From Psychrobacter proteolyticus (GTDB lineage Bacteria > Pseudomonadota > Gammaproteobacteria > Pseudomonadales > Moraxellaceae), in the NCBI RefSeq assembly GCF_003350005.1, contig NZ_QLKS01000004.1:1-64000 (forward strand): a stretch of DNA of 64,000 bases, read 5' to 3'. The position numbers were made by a program, and so were the translations under genes. The notes under the pieces are model-generated. The model was not told the DNA's origin. It ran no database searches and saw only the letters and a program-made list of their open reading frames with translations. Within the stretch, counting starts at the first letter, position 1. Each line of letters begins with the position of its first letter. Shown here piece after piece: positions 16,844 through 25,605 of this stretch.

Positions 16844-17515
16844 ATGAAAACTGCCTCAAATAAGCATGATGAGCTTGGCAAGTGCTTTGCACAGCATTTG
16901 TCAGCTATGACCAGCGATATCTCGCCAAAGCAAATAGATAGACTTTGGCAATATATCGTGACGCGCTATGGCGAACCACAACGTGCTTATCATACACTCA
17001 ATCACATTGAGCAGCTCTTGGTACAGTTTGAAAGTATTAAGCACCATCTGTCTGAGCCGCATATCATTGCATTGGCACTGTACTATCATGATGTGATTTA
17101 CGACCCAACACGCTCCGACAACGAGCTGCAAAGTGCAGATTTTGCAACAGCTGCCTTGAGCCCTTATCTCAGTCCAGAGCAATGCCAACAGATCCACGCT
17201 CTCATTATGATGACGGCTAATCATCAGATAGATACATTAATAGACAGTGACAAATATAACGATGCGGCATATTTGTTAGATATGGATTTGAGTATTTTGG
17301 GTGTGCCTTGGTCTGGATATGAGCAGTATGCAAAGGCGATACGTCAAGAATACAAGCATATCGCAGATAACAACTACAGTGATGGGCGCACTGCAGTGTT
17401 ACAAGGATTACTAGCACATCCCAAACTCTATCTGACTGACCATTACTATGAGCAGTTAGAAACACAAGCTCGAGATAATATCAAGCACGAGCTTACTTTA
17501 CTTGCAGCTTTATAA
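16844..17515 (+). CDS. HD-superfamily predicted metal-dependent phosphohydrolase
   Basis: This is a 223-residue helical protein. YHTLNHIEQLL and ALYYHDVIYDPTRSDNE carry the His and His-Asp residues of an HD-type metal site, the pattern of the family often mislabelled as an NMDA-receptor-like protein in automatic annotations. A further conserved segment AYLLDMDLSILGVPWSGYEQYAKAIRQEY supports the family. The nucleotide or phosphate substrate is unknown. It begins 40 bases after oxyR and may be co-transcribed. Its 3' end overlaps the convergent TPMT gene by 23 bases, so no terminator lies between them. Confidence 0.78.
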   Translation: MKTASNKHDELGKCFAQHLSAMTSDISPKQIDRLWQYIVTRYGEPQRAYHTLNHIEQLLVQFESIKHHLSEPHIIALALYYHDVIYDPTRSDNELQSADFATAALSPYLSPEQCQQIHALIMMTANHQIDTLIDSDKYNDAAYLLDMDLSILGVPWSGYEQYAKAIRQEYKHIADNNYSDGRTAVLQGLLAHPKLYLTDHYYEQLETQARDNIKHELTLLAAL

Positions 17516-18095
17516 ATAGCTCACTACCCTGCCGTGCTGGATGTGAATTATAGCTAGGCTCCATAATCTCGATATCAAAATGACTTTGAAAACGCTGCTG
17601 GTACTCTTCCTTTGTACCACCAAACGGTGGCTCTTCTCGTCCAAAATCCGTATCGAATAACAACCCAACCAGTTTACCTTGTGGCTTTAACAGCATTGCC
17701 ATCTGTTGCACGTATTCATCACGTCGCGATGGATTGATCGCACAAAAAAACGTCTGCTCAAGTATCCAATCAAATTGACACTGCTCAGCTGACAAACTAA
17801 AAAAATCCGCACAGATCAGGTGCTCAGAGGGGAAAGTAGGATAACGCTCTACAAACGTCTCAATCGGTGCAGGGGCAAAGTCAACCAGCGTAATATTGGT
17901 AAAACCTTGCTCATATAAGTAACCCACTTCATAGGCGTTACCTGCACCTGGCACTAATATCGCCTGATCTTTCGCGCTTTCAGGTAGCTGGTCGATATAT
18001 GCTTTGAGCGGTGGTGATACCTGCCCCATATCCCAACCGATGCTGTTCTTCTCATAACGCTGCTGCCAAAACTCCGCTTGGTTGACATGTTCCAT
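17493..18095 (-). CDS. thiopurine S-methyltransferase (TPMT) family protein
   Basis: This is a 200-residue SAM-dependent methyltransferase. The N-terminal FWQQRYEKNSIGWDMGQVSPPL is the TPMT-family hallmark. Motif I is LVPGAGNAYEVGYLYEQGF, and later elements LVDFAPAP, DWILEQTFFCAINPSRRDEYV and GTKEEYQQRF fit the same group, which includes TehB-like and harmless thiol/halide methyltransferases. The physiological substrate in bacteria is unclear. The C-terminus overlaps the preceding convergent gene by 23 bases. The ATG is preceded by ACAGGGATGTCAT, a modest Shine-Dalgarno. Confidence 0.85.
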   Translation of the reverse strand: MEHVNQAEFWQQRYEKNSIGWDMGQVSPPLKAYIDQLPESAKDQAILVPGAGNAYEVGYLYEQGFTNITLVDFAPAPIETFVERYPTFPSEHLICADFFSLSAEQCQFDWILEQTFFCAINPSRRDEYVQQMAMLLKPQGKLVGLLFDTDFGREEPPFGGTKEEYQQRFQSHFDIEIMEPSYNSHPARQGSELFIKLQVK

Positions 18096-18319
18096 ATGAC
18101 ATCCCTGTATATAAACCTATTGTTTAAACGAAACGATTTGTACCGTTATTCCTTATCATATCAGGCTTATTTAGGCGTGTCCTTATTTTAAAGGTGTGTC
18201 CCTATTTTAAAAAATGATGATAAAAATAGGACTTGTTGCTCTGCATAATGAATGTTACACAGATGATATCGAGGTATTTATTAGGGCTATTTAGATGGTT
18301 AGATAGTTAGATGATACGT

Positions 18320-18973
18320 TTAATCCAGCTGCCCTGTCTTGCCCGCTAGCATGTTGTGCCATTGCAAATAATCTGGCATCGCTGTCGCAACCGTTTGCCA
18401 AAACGCTCGGCTATGGTTGGCATGATGCAAGTGGCACAGCTCATGAACGATTACGTATTCGGTGCATTCGATAGGATAGGCAGGAAGATAAACCGATAGC
18501 CAAAGTCGCTTTGCACGCGTATTGCAACTGCCCCAGTGTGTGTGCATTTTTTTTAACCGTATTTCATTGGCATAAGCGCCAACGATTGGCTGCCACTTTT
18601 CAAATAGTGCAGGTGCGATTTCGGAGAGTTGTTGTCGATAATAGGTGATTTTTTGATCGGGACTGAGCGTAAATGACTGCTCTGCACCCCATAATAAAAC
18701 TGAGTTATTCGCAGCTGAAGTGTCAGACGACGTATTCTGTCTACGTTTGTATTGCTCTAATACTTGTGGGTGGTGTTGAATAGCCCAAGGCACCCGCTTA
18801 GCCACAGCATGCAACATTTGTGATGCGCTGACATGCATCGGTGCAGAGACCATCAAAGTATAAGGCTTTAAGCGAAAATTGATATTTTTAACACGCTTTT
18901 TACTGATGTTTAGCTCGATGCCTGCCTGTGCAAGCTGCTGTCTGACAGTATCTAAATTGGTGTCTAAGCTAAT
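18320..18973 (-). CDS. YgjP-like (DUF45) metallopeptidase with an apparent ATT start
   Basis: This is a predicted cytoplasmic zinc peptidase of the YgjP/WLM group. HELCH gives the HExxH site, and the lead-in MHTHWGSCNTRAKRLWLS and following HHANHSRAFW are diagnostic. Starting at the first ordinary start codon (18856) would cut off the family's conserved N-terminal strand region (KKRVKNINFRLKPYTLMVSAP). The frame is open back to a TAG just upstream of 18973. The only near-cognate start in that interval that sits correctly behind a ribosome site is ATT at 18973, six bases after a perfect AGGAGG (18980-18985). That gives 217 residues. A short polar insert (about residues 80-92) is present. Confidence 0.82.
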   Translation of the reverse strand: MSLDTNLDTVRQQLAQAGIELNISKKRVKNINFRLKPYTLMVSAPMHVSASQMLHAVAKRVPWAIQHHPQVLEQYKRRQNTSSDTSAANNSVLLWGAEQSFTLSPDQKITYYRQQLSEIAPALFEKWQPIVGAYANEIRLKKMHTHWGSCNTRAKRLWLSVYLPAYPIECTEYVIVHELCHLHHANHSRAFWQTVATAMPDYLQWHNMLAGKTGQLD

Positions 18974-19069
18974 GCTCTACCTCCTTGGCTGACTATTACT
19001 GTTGTTCTAGTAATAGTCATTATTAATCGCCGTGCCTATTCGTCTGTCGCTCTTGCTTAGCGTCACTTA

Positions 19070-20626
19070 TTATAACGCTTGTAAGTGGTTGTCATACGAC
19101 ATCATATGCAGTTGACTGTCTTTGATAATCCGCTCATGAGGTTCAACGTCGTTTACGTCCAACTTTACTTCTGGTAAAGCATTTACTCTTAACGCTGTTA
19201 ACTGACCTTGACCATCACTGACAATAAATCCTGTCGGCTCGGTATGTTTATCAATTTTACTCATTGAAGCACTAGAATTGGCTAACACTGAAGCCCCTGC
19301 ACAATCTGGCAGGCTTACATCATCAATCAGCTCTCGGGTATGCAAATCATAAATCGCCGCACAGCCACCAATCGGCGTGGTCACACACAGTAAGTTACGC
19401 TCACTATCTACCGCCACGCTAGCGATATATTGGTGAAAACGTTGCCATTGATTATTTGGCATGGTCAATGGAGTAAAGCTGCCGTCACCACGTTTATGGG
19501 TCAATACCAATGGGACATTGATATGTTTTTCACCTTGGAACTGAATACCGATCATCACTATGCCGTCATCGTGCATGGCTAAGTGGCGCACACTCATCTG
19601 ATTATGCTCGGGAGTCACTTGCTCGAGCAGTGTGCCATCGTGACGATTCAAATAAACTAGTGAGGGTCGCATGGTATCTAGATTTAGCTCTTCGCGTGAG
19701 GCCTGCTCGGTTTTGATACCACCATTTGCAATGACGAGCGTTTCGCTATCAGGATGCATAATTAACTCATGCGGGCCGATACCATATGAGTCAAACTCTG
19801 CTACTTTTTGATAAGTATCATGGGCATCATAGATACCAATTTTACCTGCCAAACTCACTGTGTCGTTCTCGGTTACATAGAGCAAGCTGCCATCTAAACT
19901 GTAGCAAGCATGACCATAAAAGTGACGGTTTACATCAGCTGTAATCGCATGTTGTACTTGCCCATTTGATGTATTGAGTACCCAGAATTTTTCGCTTGGA
20001 CGACGACCCATGACGACGACATCACGTCTCTGCTCGATAGTATTATGCTGAACTTCAGATACATTGACAGATACAGGCTGAACAACGATGTCATGGACGC
20101 GCTCAGGCATAGTCGTCTGCCAAACTATTTGTCTGTCAGCATCAATACCTACCACGCCAAAGTCATGCTCATTTTGGCTTGATGTGGCATGATCTTTTGG
20201 TAGTGATGCAACGCCACTGACCCAGCTGACTCGGCGCGCCAGCATCGTTGTCGTATGCACAGCAGCAAAGTCAGGCGTGTTACTTTTATCATCACCTACA
20301 GCATGATAAGCCTGCTTCCAGGTTGCCGCTGCTTGCTCACAAGCATAACGCAAGCGCGAAAGCTTCGGCGTTGAATCAGAACCAGCTCGTAATGCCTGCA
20401 ACTGCGTACGGATACCATCTACATAATCCTGTAGACTGGCATCTGAATGCTGCTGCTTACGATAACGATGATGAATACCGACCAATGCTGCCGTACCCAC
20501 TGCTGTCAGTACGGAAGTCGTCAAAAGCTCATGAATTGACAAAGTTCTCCCAAACTGATTAGACCTATTCATCTGGTCATGAGACTGGGCTGCTGACACT
20601 GCTGTACTCGCTTCGATAGTAGACAT
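19070..20626 (-). CDS. DUF1513 beta-propeller-like protein of the imelysin operon
   Basis: This is the last gene of the iron-related operon. The C-terminal two thirds match DUF1513 proteins: GVVGIDADRQIVWQTTMPERVHDI, VVMGRRPSEKFWVLN, HFYGHACYSLDGSLLYVTEND, YGIGPHELIMHPD and VIANGGI are strand-rich repeats of a propeller fold. At 518 residues it is longer than the usual 360-370. The extra part is at the N-terminus, where one hydrophobic segment (HELLTTSVLTAVGTAALVGI) precedes a helical region; the normal twin-arginine signal is not seen. Only ACA separates it from the upstream stop, implying translational coupling. Function is unknown; a role in iron uptake is inferred from the operon. Confidence 0.8.
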   Translation of the reverse strand: MSTIEASTAVSAAQSHDQMNRSNQFGRTLSIHELLTTSVLTAVGTAALVGIHHRYRKQQHSDASLQDYVDGIRTQLQALRAGSDSTPKLSRLRYACEQAAATWKQAYHAVGDDKSNTPDFAAVHTTTMLARRVSWVSGVASLPKDHATSSQNEHDFGVVGIDADRQIVWQTTMPERVHDIVVQPVSVNVSEVQHNTIEQRRDVVVMGRRPSEKFWVLNTSNGQVQHAITADVNRHFYGHACYSLDGSLLYVTENDTVSLAGKIGIYDAHDTYQKVAEFDSYGIGPHELIMHPDSETLVIANGGIKTEQASREELNLDTMRPSLVYLNRHDGTLLEQVTPEHNQMSVRHLAMHDDGIVMIGIQFQGEKHINVPLVLTHKRGDGSFTPLTMPNNQWQRFHQYIASVAVDSERNLLCVTTPIGGCAAIYDLHTRELIDDVSLPDCAGASVLANSSASMSKIDKHTEPTGFIVSDGQGQLTALRVNALPEVKLDVNDVEPHERIIKDSQLHMMSYDNHLQAL

Positions 20627-20629
20627 TGT

Positions 20630-21781
20630 CTAATCGCCATCAGTGCTGTTAAAGCCCACACGGATACCAAGTGCTGGGATTAACTGGCGCTTAATCAGAC
20701 GAGTGACATCAGTCAGATGATCGTATAACGCTTGTTGATCATTCTTATTAGCCTCTGACAAATCTTCTGGCATTTGTGCTAACAATGCGCTTGTATCAGC
20801 CAATGCAGTCGATAAATTATCCGAAACTTTATTTTCGTCATTGCTACCAAGAATAGCCGTCAACACAGGGTCAGTCATGGCTTTATTAATCGTATCTAAC
20901 TTAGCATTGATTATCGCGCGGCTCTGACCAGCAGTAGCAGCAGGCAAATGACCTTTTGCTTTACCTGTCAGACCGAGTGGCTGATCAATGGCATTAGACT
21001 TCATGGTCTCAATCAATGACAGTAGAGAGTTAATCCATTGATTTAAGCCTCTATCGCTTTCTGCTGTTTTGTCTATTGCCAATAAATCCGTCGCATTTTG
21101 CTGCCAGTTTTTCTCGATGTCTTTTAGACGCGTGCTTAACGCACTACTAGCGCTAATCACGTAAGCACACTGACCAGCGTCCAGACTTTCATTGGCAAAC
21201 AACGCTTCTTCCAACCCTGGGACGCCCTGCACGATAGCACTCTCGTCAGCAAGTTTCTCTGGTGTTAGTGTTGGATTGGCAGCGATCAAATCAGCCACAC
21301 TACTATGTACGAGTCCGCGCTCGTCAGGATAGTAGTTAATGTATAGGTTGCTCATGCTAGCAGTCGCAGGACCGAAGTTGACCATCTCAGCACTGGACCA
21401 TGCTTGTGCCAATACTAGCCACTGTGCACGTAATGCCTGTAGCTCAGCGCCACTTACTGGGGCTTGGGTACAATGCTTCTGCGCTAATTCGTTCAACAGA
21501 TCGCTTTGCTTGGCTGCATCAGCATACGCAGGAATCACGATATCGTCTGCCACATGCGCCAAGTACGTTTTTGCAGTCTCAGGGCTGATATCTACTGCAA
21601 CGATTTGCTCAGTACTTTCTTTGCTGTTCTCTATTGAGCTGTCAGTAGCTGCACTGTCTTGCACAACTTTTTGGCTGTCTACATCTGCAGCTTTGTTATC
21701 ATCGGCAGGTTTGACACAACTGATCAGCAGTCCAGCACTCAATGCAGATATCGCCATTGCCAAAGCGTGGTTTATTTTCAT
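20630..21781 (-). CDS. imelysin-like (M75) periplasmic lipoprotein
   Basis: The signal peptide ends in lipobox ISC (MKINHALAMAISALSAGLLISC), so it is a lipoprotein. The mature protein is helical and resembles the second imelysin of imelysin/di-haem operons (DLIAANPTLTPEKLADES, then VQGVPGLEEALFA). The imelysin GxHxxE motif is altered here to G-V-P-G-L-E: the His is Pro, so a metal site of the canonical kind is unlikely. The first 80 mature residues are a low-complexity acidic linker. It starts after the di-haem protein gene and runs directly into the DUF1513 gene. Role in iron acquisition is inferred from family and Fur control. Confidence 0.82.
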   Translation of the reverse strand: MKINHALAMAISALSAGLLISCVKPADDNKAADVDSQKVVQDSAATDSSIENSKESTEQIVAVDISPETAKTYLAHVADDIVIPAYADAAKQSDLLNELAQKHCTQAPVSGAELQALRAQWLVLAQAWSSAEMVNFGPATASMSNLYINYYPDERGLVHSSVADLIAANPTLTPEKLADESAIVQGVPGLEEALFANESLDAGQCAYVISASSALSTRLKDIEKNWQQNATDLLAIDKTAESDRGLNQWINSLLSLIETMKSNAIDQPLGLTGKAKGHLPAATAGQSRAIINAKLDTINKAMTDPVLTAILGSNDENKVSDNLSTALADTSALLAQMPEDLSEANKNDQQALYDHLTDVTRLIKRQLIPALGIRVGFNSTDGD

Positions 21782-21832
21782 AGGTTTCTCGGTAATGTTA
21801 TAGGTAGTAATTTATAGCGTTTCTATACTGAT

Positions 21833-21860
21833 TTTATTATAGCGACTTTATTATAGCGAC
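21833..21860. repeat. 14-bp direct duplication at the end of the di-haem gene
   Basis: Two perfect back-to-back copies of TTTATTATAGCGAC (21833-21846 and 21847-21860) cover the stop codon of the di-haem protein gene. It probably arose by slippage and may have altered the C-terminal residues. Confidence 0.75.
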
Positions 21861-23503
21861 TTTAGGAACGCATTAAGCTCTGCGCGACCTTGTTTGTCTA
21901 ACTTCAATACTTGTTGCTTTTGCTTTTCGGCTTCTCCGCCATGCCATAAAACAGCTTCCATCAACGTACGGGCACGGCCATCATGCAAAAACGTCGCTTG
22001 AGGATCAACTGTCTGCGCAAGTCCTACGCCCCAAAGTGCTGGCGTACGCCATTCATAAGAATTAGCTAAAAACTCAACTTGGGCACTTTTCGGTGGTAGC
22101 TTACCGGCAATCGTACGATCAGCGAGATCATCGCCCATATCGTGCAATAGCAAATCTGTGTAAGGATAAATCAATTGTCCATGCTGCTCAAGATGATCAT
22201 CGTCGGTTTTTGGCAACTGATATCTTGGCGTATGACAGCTTTGACAACCCATGTCATAAAAACGCTTTTTGCCAGCTAGCACAAGCTTATCATCTGCATT
22301 ACGGCGATGCGGTACTGCTAGATTGCGAGTATAAAACTCTACAAATTTCGCGACCTCATCATTTACTTCCACAGGTGATTTACCATTGCCCTGCTCATCA
22401 GCACCTGTCGCTGCATTTAAGCAAGCGGTCTGCGTTGGCATACAGGATTCATTAGGACGGATGTTCGACGTCAGACCCATGTCTTCATTAAAGGCACTTT
22501 GATTTTGGGTGATAAGTTTGGTTTGACCCGCTTTCCACCCAAATCGTCCAAGCGCACGCTTGCCCGTTTGCGGATCCATGACCCAGTTAAACTTACCACT
22601 GATATCGCTATTGCTACTATCGCTGGCTTGCTTTTTAATGTCATCGTCAGGTATTTGCTCTAGTAGCCCAAGCCCAATCATTGGTAGCGCCACACGCGGC
22701 GATACCATCATTTCATCGTCAAAAGCACCGTAACCAGGTTTGGTCAAATTAAACGTTGGCGCACGCAGCGTCTCTACGTATCCGTCAGCAAAGGTAACTG
22801 GTTTGTCTGTCCACTGCACCGCAATTCTTGCTTCAGCAGGCACGCCCTGAATACCGCGATCTTGTAGCTGCCCACCATACATAGGATGAACCACCTTTTC
22901 AATTAGCGAATCCTGTAGCTGTTGGTGCTGCTCATCGGTCGTCGCTGGCATAGACAGACGAATTAACAAACTATCAGCATCGTCATCGGCAGTCATCGGC
23001 GCATGACCTCGCCCATCTTTGACATGACAGGACTGGCAAGCGGCCACATTGAATAATGCACCCAGCCCATCACGACTATCAGTACTAGCAGGTGCAACGA
23101 CCCATGGCTGCTTAAAGAACGCATTACCGATAAAGAACGACCCTTTACGAGAAGCTGCTAGATTCGATGAAGGCTTTGAGTAGCTTTCAGCACTGCTAAT
23201 GCTAATACCAGAGTCACCGCCCTGCTTGATCTCTTGAGGGTCAAAGCTTACCAGTTGCTGCATCGGCATGCCTGCCAGGGTTTCTATATTTTTGGCATGT
23301 TCGGACGACAGCGATTGGCTGTTTTCACTGCCGCTTTCATTACTTGAGGCCTGCTCTGAAGTATCGTCTGAAACGCTGTCAGATGGTTGACACGCACTGA
23401 TAGCCATTGCACTGGCGATAATTAGCGCAATCTTAGAGGGTATATGTCGTAGGGTTTGAGTAGCAAGATGAGAATCAGAGGGGTTAACATAATTGGCGTT
23501 CAT
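21851..23503 (-). CDS. di-haem oxidoreductase (DHOR) family lipoprotein
   Basis: This is a periplasmic c-type cytochrome of 550 residues. Two haem-attachment motifs are visible: CQSCH in NVAACQSCHVKDGRGHAP and CQSCH in YDMGCQSCHTPRYQLP. The last third contains TPALWGVGLAQTVDPQATFLHDGRARTLMEAVLWHGGEA, the conserved end of the peroxidase-like DHOR/thiol-oxidoreductase family. A lipobox (ISAC) follows a hydrophobic helix after an extended N-terminus. An acidic Ser-rich linker joins it to the catalytic part. It lies between two imelysin genes in a Fur-type operon. It needs the Ccm system encoded further right. The electron partner is not known. Confidence 0.88.
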   Translation of the reverse strand: MNANYVNPSDSHLATQTLRHIPSKIALIIASAMAISACQPSDSVSDDTSEQASSNESGSENSQSLSSEHAKNIETLAGMPMQQLVSFDPQEIKQGGDSGISISSAESYSKPSSNLAASRKGSFFIGNAFFKQPWVVAPASTDSRDGLGALFNVAACQSCHVKDGRGHAPMTADDDADSLLIRLSMPATTDEQHQQLQDSLIEKVVHPMYGGQLQDRGIQGVPAEARIAVQWTDKPVTFADGYVETLRAPTFNLTKPGYGAFDDEMMVSPRVALPMIGLGLLEQIPDDDIKKQASDSSNSDISGKFNWVMDPQTGKRALGRFGWKAGQTKLITQNQSAFNEDMGLTSNIRPNESCMPTQTACLNAATGADEQGNGKSPVEVNDEVAKFVEFYTRNLAVPHRRNADDKLVLAGKKRFYDMGCQSCHTPRYQLPKTDDDHLEQHGQLIYPYTDLLLHDMGDDLADRTIAGKLPPKSAQVEFLANSYEWRTPALWGVGLAQTVDPQATFLHDGRARTLMEAVLWHGGEAEKQKQQVLKLDKQGRAELNAFLKSL

Positions 23504-23789
23504 AGAAATTAATTGCCTTAGCGCTAGAGTAGAACCATTAAAATTTTGTCATACCATCTCATTATATGTCGTCACAATCATTGCTTATCGACATATAATG
23601 AAATGGTACACTGGCCAATTGGCTTATTTAATGCTCGTAAAAATGCGTTGCCAACGGTGGCTGACAACGCACGTATTATATCTAATCTAAGTATCTAATA
23701 AACAGCGGTTACCGACCTATAACGACTAATAAAACGTCACAAAGCCAATGAAAGGCTTTTAAATAAGGGCCGCTAGCTTAAATTTTTTC

Positions 23790-25250
23790 TTAAAACTGTG
23801 ACCCAGCATCTGCGTCTAAATTATCGATTCCAACGGCTTTTGCAGCGTTTTCGATACTGGCCGTCAGCTCTTGTAAACTAGTGATACCCGCTTCAACCCA
23901 TCCACGACGGACGTTTTGTTCTTCAGCAGAGATACCTTCTTGGCTGGCTTGACCGACAGTTGCAATCATCTGGTCAATCTTGATGCCGTCTTTTTCGCCT
24001 TTTTCGACGATAACGTTAAACGCGCCTTCTACTTTGTTGAACTCAGCAGCCAATTTATCAGCAGCTTCTGTGTGGCCGTTATCCGTTAGATAATCTTTAA
24101 TACCGTAGCCGCCCACTGTCTTACCAGCGACTGTTGTATAGCTACCATTAAAGACGTTTTGGATACCGCGCGCATTATTGGCATAGCTTAAATGAGTCAA
24201 ATCACTAAAGCATTCGTGCTCATCTTCGGTAGAACCCGTAACAAAAGCGACCTGCATACGCTCAGACGCAAGCTCACCTAATGCTAGGCTACCCATTTGA
24301 TACATAATTTGGCGCAGACCATTGTCATATTTGCGCGCTATCAAATCACTACGCAAAGTATTTTCAGTATCAGGCTGCCACTGTGCTTCCATCGCGGTCA
24401 AATCATCAACCAATAGTTGAGTTGCAGCAGTTAAGAATTTCCCGCGGCGCTCACAGATACTGGCATCTTCATTGACGGTCTCACCACTAGTACACTGTCC
24501 GGCTTCAGTCACATAATCAGTGACTGGGCGATTACCTGCACCTTCTTTTACGCCATTGTTGTCCTGACCCCATAGCATAAACTCAATCGCATGATAGCCA
24601 GTCGTTACGTTGGCTTCACTACCACCGATTTCATTCATTTCTGCAAGTAGCTCAGGCGTAATCGTACTGGTATCTTGCTTGATACTACCCACAGTAATGC
24701 TGTCGCTATTGATGATGTTCTCTTGGCTGTTATATTCGCCTTCATAGTCATCACCAACATAATCAATCAGTGCTTCATCAAGTGGCCAAGCATTGATCTG
24801 CCCTTCCCAGCTATCGATACTGTTGATAGCACGTTTGTCATTGGCAGTCACAAAGCCTTCATCAAAACGGAAAATCTCAGTTTGTGAATATGGTTGGCGC
24901 GCTGCTTTATAGGCAGCCTTTGCAGCATCAAGGTTTTCTTGTGTTGGAGTGGCTACATAAGTTTCTACCGCAGTTTGTAGCGCTTTAGCCGTGTCCAACG
25001 AGTCTTTATAAGCGGCGTGTGCCATATTTGCATAACTGATAATCAATCTATCAATATGTGCTTTTTCGGCAGCAGTCATCTCTGTATTATCAGCCGTCTC
25101 TGTGTTTGCTACTTCTGTTTGTGTTTCTGTCGCAGCATTGGTGTCTTCATCGGCTTGCTTTGTACAACCCGACACCATTAACAATCCTGCAAGTGCAACA
25201 GCTAAAGTAGTTGGTAAAAGCTTACGGCTCGTTACTGTGGTAATCGTCAT
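23790..25250 (-). CDS. imelysin family (IrpA-like) iron-regulated lipoprotein
   Basis: This is the first gene of the operon. I start at ATG 25250, which has TTGAGGATATGT upstream; the longer TTG start at 25274 would bury that site. A signal peptide with lipobox VSGC follows. The mature protein is a two-half helical imelysin: YSQTEIFRFDEGFV, then TGYHAIEFMLWGQD carrying the GxHxxE motif (G-Y-H-A-I-E), and ECFSDLTHLSYANNARGIQNVFNGSY. Imelysins are iron-regulated outer-surface or periplasmic proteins implicated in iron uptake, despite the peptidase name M75. Length is about 486. The Fur-box promoter lies 160-190 bases upstream, and a 286-base gap precedes the next gene. Confidence 0.9.
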   Translation of the reverse strand: MTITTVTSRKLLPTTLAVALAGLLMVSGCTKQADEDTNAATETQTEVANTETADNTEMTAAEKAHIDRLIISYANMAHAAYKDSLDTAKALQTAVETYVATPTQENLDAAKAAYKAARQPYSQTEIFRFDEGFVTANDKRAINSIDSWEGQINAWPLDEALIDYVGDDYEGEYNSQENIINSDSITVGSIKQDTSTITPELLAEMNEIGGSEANVTTGYHAIEFMLWGQDNNGVKEGAGNRPVTDYVTEAGQCTSGETVNEDASICERRGKFLTAATQLLVDDLTAMEAQWQPDTENTLRSDLIARKYDNGLRQIMYQMGSLALGELASERMQVAFVTGSTEDEHECFSDLTHLSYANNARGIQNVFNGSYTTVAGKTVGGYGIKDYLTDNGHTEAADKLAAEFNKVEGAFNVIVEKGEKDGIKIDQMIATVGQASQEGISAEEQNVRRGWVEAGITSLQELTASIENAAKAVGIDNLDADAGSQF

Positions 25251-25411
25251 ACATATCCTCAAGAAATATAGCAAAAAATTCGTTTTGGTTAAGTAGCCTC
25301 AATTATTTTGATAATCAAGCCATGTTACAGCAGGCTATCTTAGCCATGCACATTGATTCTCAGTGCGCACGATAAGACGTTTAATATTGCATCAATAGCA
25401 AACACTGACAA

Positions 25412-25441
25412 ATTATAGTGTTATTGATAATCATTATCAAT
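25412..25441 (-). promoter_or_regulatory. sigma70 promoter overlapped by a Fur box
   Basis: On the minus strand TTGATA (25440-25435) and TATAAT (25417-25412) are 17 bases apart, a near-consensus promoter reading into the imelysin operon. A perfect 19-base palindrome (ATTGATAAT, C, ATTATCAAT at 25423-25441), a strong match to the Fur consensus, covers the -35 and spacer. Iron-bound Fur would block polymerase. The leader would be about 155 bases. Confidence 0.88.
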
Positions 25442-25503
25442 ATTTAATTTAATATTAACTATATCTATCAATCATCACTGTTTTATTCAAACTGTAAACA
25501 CAA

Positions 25504-25535
25504 AAAAAGAGCCAGCATATTGCTGACTCTTTTTG
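25504..25535 (-). terminator. terminator after the OmpA-like gene
   Basis: AAAAAGAGCCAGCA pairs with TGCTGACTCTTTTT with one mismatch and a 3-4 base loop. It lies downstream of the minus-strand OmpA-like gene and upstream of the imelysin promoter. Confidence 0.85.
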
Positions 25536-25605
25536 AAATATATATGCTCAAATATCTAGCACATACTTAATAGCTATATAGCTATTTATTAGTTATAGCT
25601 ATTTA

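Noticed and set aside
23504..23789. Possible gene in the gap between the di-haem and imelysin genes
   Set aside because: The only frame (65 codons, plus strand) crosses into the antisense of the flanking gene and has no coding signs.
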